Shown piece after piece: positions 5,741 to 9,422 of a stretch of 9,422 nt of DNA (position 1 is its first letter; each line of letters opens with the position of its first letter). A program made the translations under genes and the position numbers. The stretch covers positions 1 through 9,422 of the forward strand of contig DRJW01000289.1 of assembly GCA_011052055.1 (NCBI GenBank). The letters run 5' to 3'. The notes beneath the pieces are model-generated. The model did no database searches. It was not told the origin of the DNA and saw nothing but the letters and a program-made list of their open reading frames with translations. Source of the stretch: Nitrospirota bacterium. GTDB taxonomy: Bacteria; Nitrospinota_A; UBA7883.

Positions 5741-6991
5741 TTAATCAGCGTGTTTACGTATAAAAGTCGGGATATCCAGATCGTCGTCGATAGGGGGCAG
5801 ATCCATCCTGACCTCTTTTAATATGGGCCTCCCTTTCCTGGGGCCTTTGTTAAAGACAGGCATATCCGCGCTCTGGTCATGGTCTCTTAGGCGGTTGTTG
5901 ATAATCCCTTTTAGTTTATCGCGCCGCTCCGGGTTCATGCTCTCTTCATTCGTGCGAAAATCGTCGGCCCGCTTTATTTCCTGGGCGCTTCTAAAACCTG
6001 TGGCGATCACGGTTACGCTTACCGTATCGTTTAGTGATTTGTTAATCACGGCGCCGAAAATAATCTGCGCGTCTGGATCAGCCGAATCGGTGATAAGTGA
6101 CGCGGCCTCGTCTATCTCGTGCAAAGACAGATCCTCTCCTCCGGTGACGTTTATAAGGATTCCTTTGGCTCCGTCGATGGACGAGTCTTCGAGCAAGGGG
6201 CTGTTGATGGCGTTATCGGCCGCTTCCACGGCGCGGTTTTCACCTGTGCCCACGCCGGTTCCCATCAGGGCCATTCCTTTGGCGCTCATTATCGTCTGCA
6301 CATCGGCAAAATCGAGATTCACAATACCGCCTACTGTAATCAGTTCGGAAATGCCTTTTACCGCTTTGCAAAGTATTCCGTCCGCGATGGCGAACGCCTC
6401 GGTGGCCGGCATTTTCTTTGAGACATAACTAAGCAGTTGCTGGTTGGGGATTGTGATGAGCGTATCCACATTTTTGCGGAATTCGTTGAGCCCCTGCTCG
6501 GCCAACTGCGCTCTTCGTTTGCCTTCAAAACTGAACGGTTTGGTGACAACGCCCACTGTAAGAGCGCCCATTTCTTTTGCGATCGCGGCCACTATGGGCG
6601 CCGCCCCGGTGCCTGTGCCGCCTCCCATTCCGGCGGTTACAAACACCATATCCGCTCCGTCGAGCATTGCGCGGATAGACTCGGAGTCCTCCTGCGCCGC
6701 GGCCCTGCCTATATCCGGCCTTCCACCTGCGCCCAGGCCTTTGGTGATCTGCCTGCCTATCTGGAGCTTGTTTGGCACCGGTGAAGCTTTTAACGCCTGC
6801 GCGTCCGTATTGGCCACGATGAACTCGACGCCGGTGACACCCTCTTTAAACATTGTCGAAACGGCGTTGCCGCCTCCGCCTCCGGCTCCCATGACTTTTA
6901 TTGTGGCGTTATAGCCGTTGTGCTCGGCTTCATCGGTGTAGTCGAAAAACACCTGCCCCTCGTTTTCATCAGTAAATTCATTCTCGGTCAT
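5741..6991 (-). CDS. ftsZ: Cell division protein FtsZ
   Basis: FtsZ is the tubulin-like GTPase that polymerises into the cytokinetic ring at midcell. The 416-residue protein has an acidic N-terminal extension of about 27 residues before the core begins at IKVMGAGGGGGNAV (31-44). The nucleotide-binding tubulin signature GGGTGTG is at 123-129, followed by GALTVGVVTKPF and VDTLITIPNQQLL. The T7 synergy loop that completes the active site of the next subunit is NLDFAD at 224-229. A variable linker of about 70 residues ends in the conserved C-terminal peptide DLDIPTFIRKHAD (404-416), which docks on FtsA and other membrane tethers. A strong ribosome site GGAGGT 5 nt before the ATG fixes the start. 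It follows ftsA by 45 nt, the classical dcw order. All catalytic motifs are intact. Confidence 0.99.
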   Translation of the reverse strand: MTENEFTDENEGQVFFDYTDEAEHNGYNATIKVMGAGGGGGNAVSTMFKEGVTGVEFIVANTDAQALKASPVPNKLQIGRQITKGLGAGGRPDIGRAAAQEDSESIRAMLDGADMVFVTAGMGGGTGTGAAPIVAAIAKEMGALTVGVVTKPFSFEGKRRAQLAEQGLNEFRKNVDTLITIPNQQLLSYVSKKMPATEAFAIADGILCKAVKGISELITVGGIVNLDFADVQTIMSAKGMALMGTGVGTGENRAVEAADNAINSPLLEDSSIDGAKGILINVTGGEDLSLHEIDEAASLITDSADPDAQIIFGAVINKSLNDTVSVTVIATGFRSAQEIKRADDFRTNEESMNPERRDKLKGIINNRLRDHDQSADMPVFNKGPRKGRPILKEVRMDLPPIDDDLDIPTFIRKHAD

Positions 6992-6996
6992 CTCTT

Positions 6997-7002
6997 ACCT
7001 CC
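6997..7002 (-). promoter_or_regulatory. Strong Shine-Dalgarno of ftsZ
   Basis: GGAGGT on the minus strand lies 5 nt before the ATG at 6991. It is the strongest well-placed ribosome site in the window, in keeping with the high FtsZ output needed relative to FtsA and FtsQ, and confirms the start that includes the acidic extension. Confidence 0.85.
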
Positions 7003-7036
7003 ATATATAAAAAAACGTTTCATTTGTAAAATGTAA

Positions 7037-8272
7037 TTAGAAAAACTCTTTCACCCACTCCTTCATCCGTCCCAGAACCTTGTCGAACATGTTTCTGCCC
7101 CGTAATTTGTGTATCCTCCCCGATAGCAGGTCTTTGTATCCGAACAAGACAAGCCCCACCGCCGTGGCGTACAGAGGGCTGTTGACCAGATCCATAAGGC
7201 CTTTGACGCCTTTTGGGATTCCCCGCCGTATGGGCATATCGAAAATCGCCTCCGCCATCTCCGGCATTCCCTCCATTATCGAAGCGCCGCCCGTCAGCAC
7301 CAGGCCGGAGGCGACTTTCTTCTTGTCGGTGAATCCGGTCAGCTCGATCTCCCGCTTTATAAGGCTGAACATTTCCGCCACCCTCGGCTCGATTATGTCG
7401 GCCAGCACCCGGCGCGACAGCTGTCTTGCGTCCCTGCCTCCGACGCCGGGGACTTCTATAACCTCGTCTTCGGAAATCATGGCCGTCGTAGCGCACCCAT
7501 GCGTTTTTTTAATCTTTTCCGCTTCATGGTTGGGGGTTCTAAGGCCGATGGCGACATCATTGGTAAGGTGGTTTCCCCCTATCGCCACGACGGCGGTGCT
7601 TTTTATCGACCCATTCATAAAAATGGCGATGTCACTTGTGCCGCCGCCCATATCTATCAGGCCCACGCCCAGCTCTTTTTCATCCTGATCGAGAACGGCT
7701 TCGGAGGAGGCGAGTTGCTCGACCACGATGTCGTCCACTTCCAGCCCGGCCCTGTTGACTGACCTTATTATGTTCTGGGCGGATGTGACGGCGCCGGTAA
7801 TGATGTGAACTTTGGCCTCGAGACGGACACCGTTCATCCCGACCGGGGCGTCTATCCCGTCCTGGTCGTCAACGATATAATCCTGGGATAAAACGTGGAT
7901 TACTTCCCTGTCCATCGGTATGTTCACGGCTTTTGCGGCCTCAATAACTCGATCCACGTCGTTTTGCGTCACTTCGTTGGTTTTTACGGCGATAACACCG
8001 TGGCTGTTGAACCCTTTTATATGTCCGCCGGCTATGCCGACATAGACCGACTCTATCTCAAGACCGGCCATCAGCTCCGCCTCCTCGACGGCGTTTTTGA
8101 TCGACTCGACGGTGGCCTCTATGTTGACGACAACCCCTTTGCGAAGTCCCCTGGACGGATGGGCGCCAAGCCCGATTATCTCCACACCTTCCAGTCCCGC
8201 TTCGGCCACAACACAGCATATTTTTGTTGTGCCAATGTCCAACCCAACTATTATCTGTTTATCTTTTGCCAT
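7037..8272 (-). CDS. ftsA: Cell division protein FtsA
   Basis: FtsA is an actin-family ATPase that tethers FtsZ filaments to the inner membrane and recruits later divisome proteins. The 411-residue protein shows the actin-fold motifs in order: phosphate-1 VGLDIGTTK (9-17), the FtsA-specific 1C (SHS2) domain at about 84-163, phosphate-2 LIDMGGGTSDIAIF (205-218), and the adenosine motif GLVLTGGAS (323-331). The C-terminus ends in an amphipathic helix, FDKVLGRMKEWVKEFF (396-411), the membrane-targeting sequence, joined by a short linker. The length is normal for the family. The ATG at 8272 lies 6 nt after the ftsQ stop, with GAGAGGT overlapping that stop as ribosome site, so translation is probably coupled. 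All key motifs are intact. Confidence 0.98.
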   Translation of the reverse strand: MAKDKQIIVGLDIGTTKICCVVAEAGLEGVEIIGLGAHPSRGLRKGVVVNIEATVESIKNAVEEAELMAGLEIESVYVGIAGGHIKGFNSHGVIAVKTNEVTQNDVDRVIEAAKAVNIPMDREVIHVLSQDYIVDDQDGIDAPVGMNGVRLEAKVHIITGAVTSAQNIIRSVNRAGLEVDDIVVEQLASSEAVLDQDEKELGVGLIDMGGGTSDIAIFMNGSIKSTAVVAIGGNHLTNDVAIGLRTPNHEAEKIKKTHGCATTAMISEDEVIEVPGVGGRDARQLSRRVLADIIEPRVAEMFSLIKREIELTGFTDKKKVASGLVLTGGASIMEGMPEMAEAIFDMPIRRGIPKGVKGLMDLVNSPLYATAVGLVLFGYKDLLSGRIHKLRGRNMFDKVLGRMKEWVKEFF

Positions 8273-8278
8273 AACAAG

Positions 8279-9124
8279 TTAACCTCTCTGATCTTGAGTA
8301 TTAGTTGGATACGTCACAATAACTTTGTCTGGAAAAGACAGGTCGATTTGTATCACAGCTTTTTCCCTGCCGCGTAAAATGTAATCGACCGTCTTGAGCC
8401 TTTCGGCTCCATCCGTCCAGTCGAGCCTTTGGGCGATGACGGTCACGGCGGAGCCTTCAAACCTTAAAACAAGCCGGTCTTTGCCTGAAAGGTCGATGCT
8501 TTTGAGCCTGCTTTTCCCGAACAGCCTGTAGCCGGTAAGTTTGCCGATGGCTCTGAGCGCGTCCCGTATCGCGCCAGGATCGATCTGGCCTCCCGGCCTC
8601 ATCGGCCTGGCGCCCAAAGAAATCCCTGTTATAAGGGGGTAAAGCGGATTTTCATCTTTCCCGATCACTCTAAGTATCACACCATGCCTGTCCGCAAGAA
8701 ACCGGCGTGAGCCGGCGACGATCAGAGCCGGTGTTCTCTCTCCCGCCAGGATTCTTATCGTCGCAGGTAACCGGCGGCGTATCTCCACAGATTCGATCCA
8801 CGGGTGGGTCTGAAGACGTTTTCCAGCTTCATACAGGTCGAACTCGAAAACGCTTTTACCTTTTATATTCCCAAGAAGCCGCAGGAAGTCGGGTTCGCTC
8901 ACCCTTTCAAGACCGTCTACCTCCACATTGGCGATTCTGAAATAATCGGTGGTTTTCATTTTTTCATATCCCGCGTAAGCGCCGACCGCCGATAAAGTAA
9001 ACACCGCAGTTATTAAAACTATACGTACAAACGCCACAGCCAGGGCGTTGAGCCGCAAAAGCGCCTCCTTAAGACGGCTCTTTCTTTTTTTACGCCCCGT
9101 TTTTACGTTTGCGCGTTTTCTCAT
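8279..9124 (-). CDS. ftsQ: Cell division protein FtsQ (POTRA domain)
   Basis: FtsQ is a bitopic inner-membrane protein that links early Z-ring proteins to the FtsB/FtsL-FtsW/FtsI septal synthase in the periplasm. The 281-residue frame has a very basic cytoplasmic tail (1-25, KTGRKKRKSRLK), one transmembrane helix (about 27-49), a POTRA domain (about 61-130) with ANVEVDGLERVSE, HPWIESVEIRRRLP and IRILAGERTP, then the beta domain (about 131-270). Position between ddl and ftsA is canonical. The ATG at 9124 gives a 35-nt overlap with ddl and has only a moderate ribosome site (GGAAGAG, about 10 nt away). A perfect AAGGAGG (9070-9064) sits 5 nt before an in-frame TTG at 9058; starting there would remove the overlap but also the basic tail. 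The ATG start is kept because FtsQ proteins usually carry a cytoplasmic tail. Confidence 0.96.
   Translation of the reverse strand: MRKRANVKTGRKKRKSRLKEALLRLNALAVAFVRIVLITAVFTLSAVGAYAGYEKMKTTDYFRIANVEVDGLERVSEPDFLRLLGNIKGKSVFEFDLYEAGKRLQTHPWIESVEIRRRLPATIRILAGERTPALIVAGSRRFLADRHGVILRVIGKDENPLYPLITGISLGARPMRPGGQIDPGAIRDALRAIGKLTGYRLFGKSRLKSIDLSGKDRLVLRFEGSAVTVIAQRLDWTDGAERLKTVDYILRGREKAVIQIDLSFPDKVIVTYPTNTQDQRG
9064..9070 (-). promoter_or_regulatory. Perfect Shine-Dalgarno inside ftsQ, ahead of an in-frame TTG
   Basis: AAGGAGG on the minus strand lies 5 nt before TTG at 9058-9056, codon 23 of the longer ftsQ frame. It is placed after the ddl stop at 9090 and could mark the true or a second ftsQ start. 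It also simply encodes Lys-Glu, so it may be chance. Confidence 0.35.
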
Positions 9125-9422
9125 CTTTTATCGTCTCTTCCAAAATTGTCAGAACAAGCTCGTCGAAAGAAATACCGGCGGCCCCGGCGGCCTTTGGCAA
9201 AAGGCTGGTCTTCGTCAATCCCGGTATTGTGTTTAGCTCTATAAACCAGGCCTTCCCCTGTTTATCCACAATAAGCTCAGAGCGAGAAAACCCCCTGCAT
9301 CTCAACTCGCGATGAACTTTCATGGTGATCGCCTGGGCTTCTTTTAAAACCTCATCTTTGAGGCGGGCCGGAATATGGTAGATGGTGGCTCCCGGTGTGT
9401 ATTTGCTTGAATAATCGTAAAA
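9090..9422 (-). CDS. ddl: D-alanine--D-alanine ligase, C-terminal part (5' end beyond the window)
   Basis: Ddl joins two D-alanines with ATP in the cytoplasm to make the dipeptide added by MurF to the peptidoglycan precursor. The frame is open from the right edge (9422) to TAA at 9090-9092, giving the last 110 residues. Visible family motifs are FYDYSSKYTPGAT (omega-loop region with substrate-closing Tyr and Lys), CRGFSRSELIVD, and the metal- and ATP-binding FIELNTIPGLTKTSLLPKAA with the catalytic Glu/Asn pair. The ATP-grasp N-terminal domains lie outside the window. Its last 35 nt overlap the annotated ftsQ start, and the extreme C-terminus is Lys/Arg-rich, since both frames read the same A-rich stretch. 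Confidence 0.97.
   Translation of the reverse strand, partial: FYDYSSKYTPGATIYHIPARLKDEVLKEAQAITMKVHRELRCRGFSRSELIVDKQGKAWFIELNTIPGLTKTSLLPKAAGAAGISFDELVLTILEETIKDEKTRKRKNGA

Noticed and set aside
6992..7036. Possible ftsZ-specific promoter (TTTACA, 17 nt, TATATG) in the ftsA-ftsZ gap
   Set aside because: Transcription would start inside or after the strong Shine-Dalgarno, removing it from the message; the -10 match is weak.
7020..7496. Minus-strand frame overlapping the 3' part of ftsA
   Set aside because: It is an Arg/Gly-rich shifted frame inside an intact ftsA and matches no family I know.

Overview
The window reads as chromosomal DNA from a Gram-negative bacterium. Gene content and protein style (an FtsZ tail of the DLDIPTF type, an FtsA ending in an amphipathic KEWVKEFF helix, a MutS2 with a variant signature loop, a CheY-like protein of the ADDSATIQKVFEL type) recall Deltaproteobacteria-like lineages (Desulfobacterota, Myxococcota and relatives). 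That placement is inference from motif memory only. A tRNA-Sec gene shows that the organism very probably makes selenoproteins.

Almost every gene lies on the minus strand, so the transcriptional order runs from high to low coordinates. First comes the end of the dcw (division and cell wall) cluster: the 3' part of ddl, then ftsQ, ftsA and ftsZ, tightly packed (ddl and ftsQ overlap, 6 nt separate ftsQ from ftsA, 45 nt separate ftsA from ftsZ). Eighteen bases after ftsZ comes a DUF484/GAF-like gene, then a fold-type III PLP-dependent decarboxylase related to LysA but lacking the usual CESGD active-site signature. After a 105-nt gap with an A/T hairpin and a perfect TATAAT box comes a 59-codon membrane-protein gene overlapping the start of mutS2, then mutS2, then a 33-codon membrane-protein gene 6 nt after the mutS2 stop. 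Neither small gene has an obvious family.

The only convincing plus-strand gene is selC (tRNA-Sec, anticodon UCA) at 828-922. It sits between the end of the mutS2 group and a divergently oriented response-regulator gene that runs off the left edge. The 170-nt selC/response-regulator spacer holds a good sigma70-type promoter for the regulator, with an inverted repeat between its -35 and -10 boxes, and a plus-strand hairpin followed by a T-run. The regulator has a full receiver domain followed by an acidic tail containing a 23-residue repeat encoded by a near-exact 69-nt DNA repeat.

Functionally, the right half makes D-Ala-D-Ala for peptidoglycan and the early Z-ring machinery (FtsZ, its membrane anchor FtsA, and the divisome protein FtsQ). 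The left half is a mixed housekeeping group (MutS2, tRNA-Sec, signalling). I see no mobile element, CRISPR array or prophage. The window is mainly ordinary core genome. The points worth a second look are the unassigned decarboxylase, the two small membrane proteins bracketing mutS2, and the repeat-bearing response regulator.
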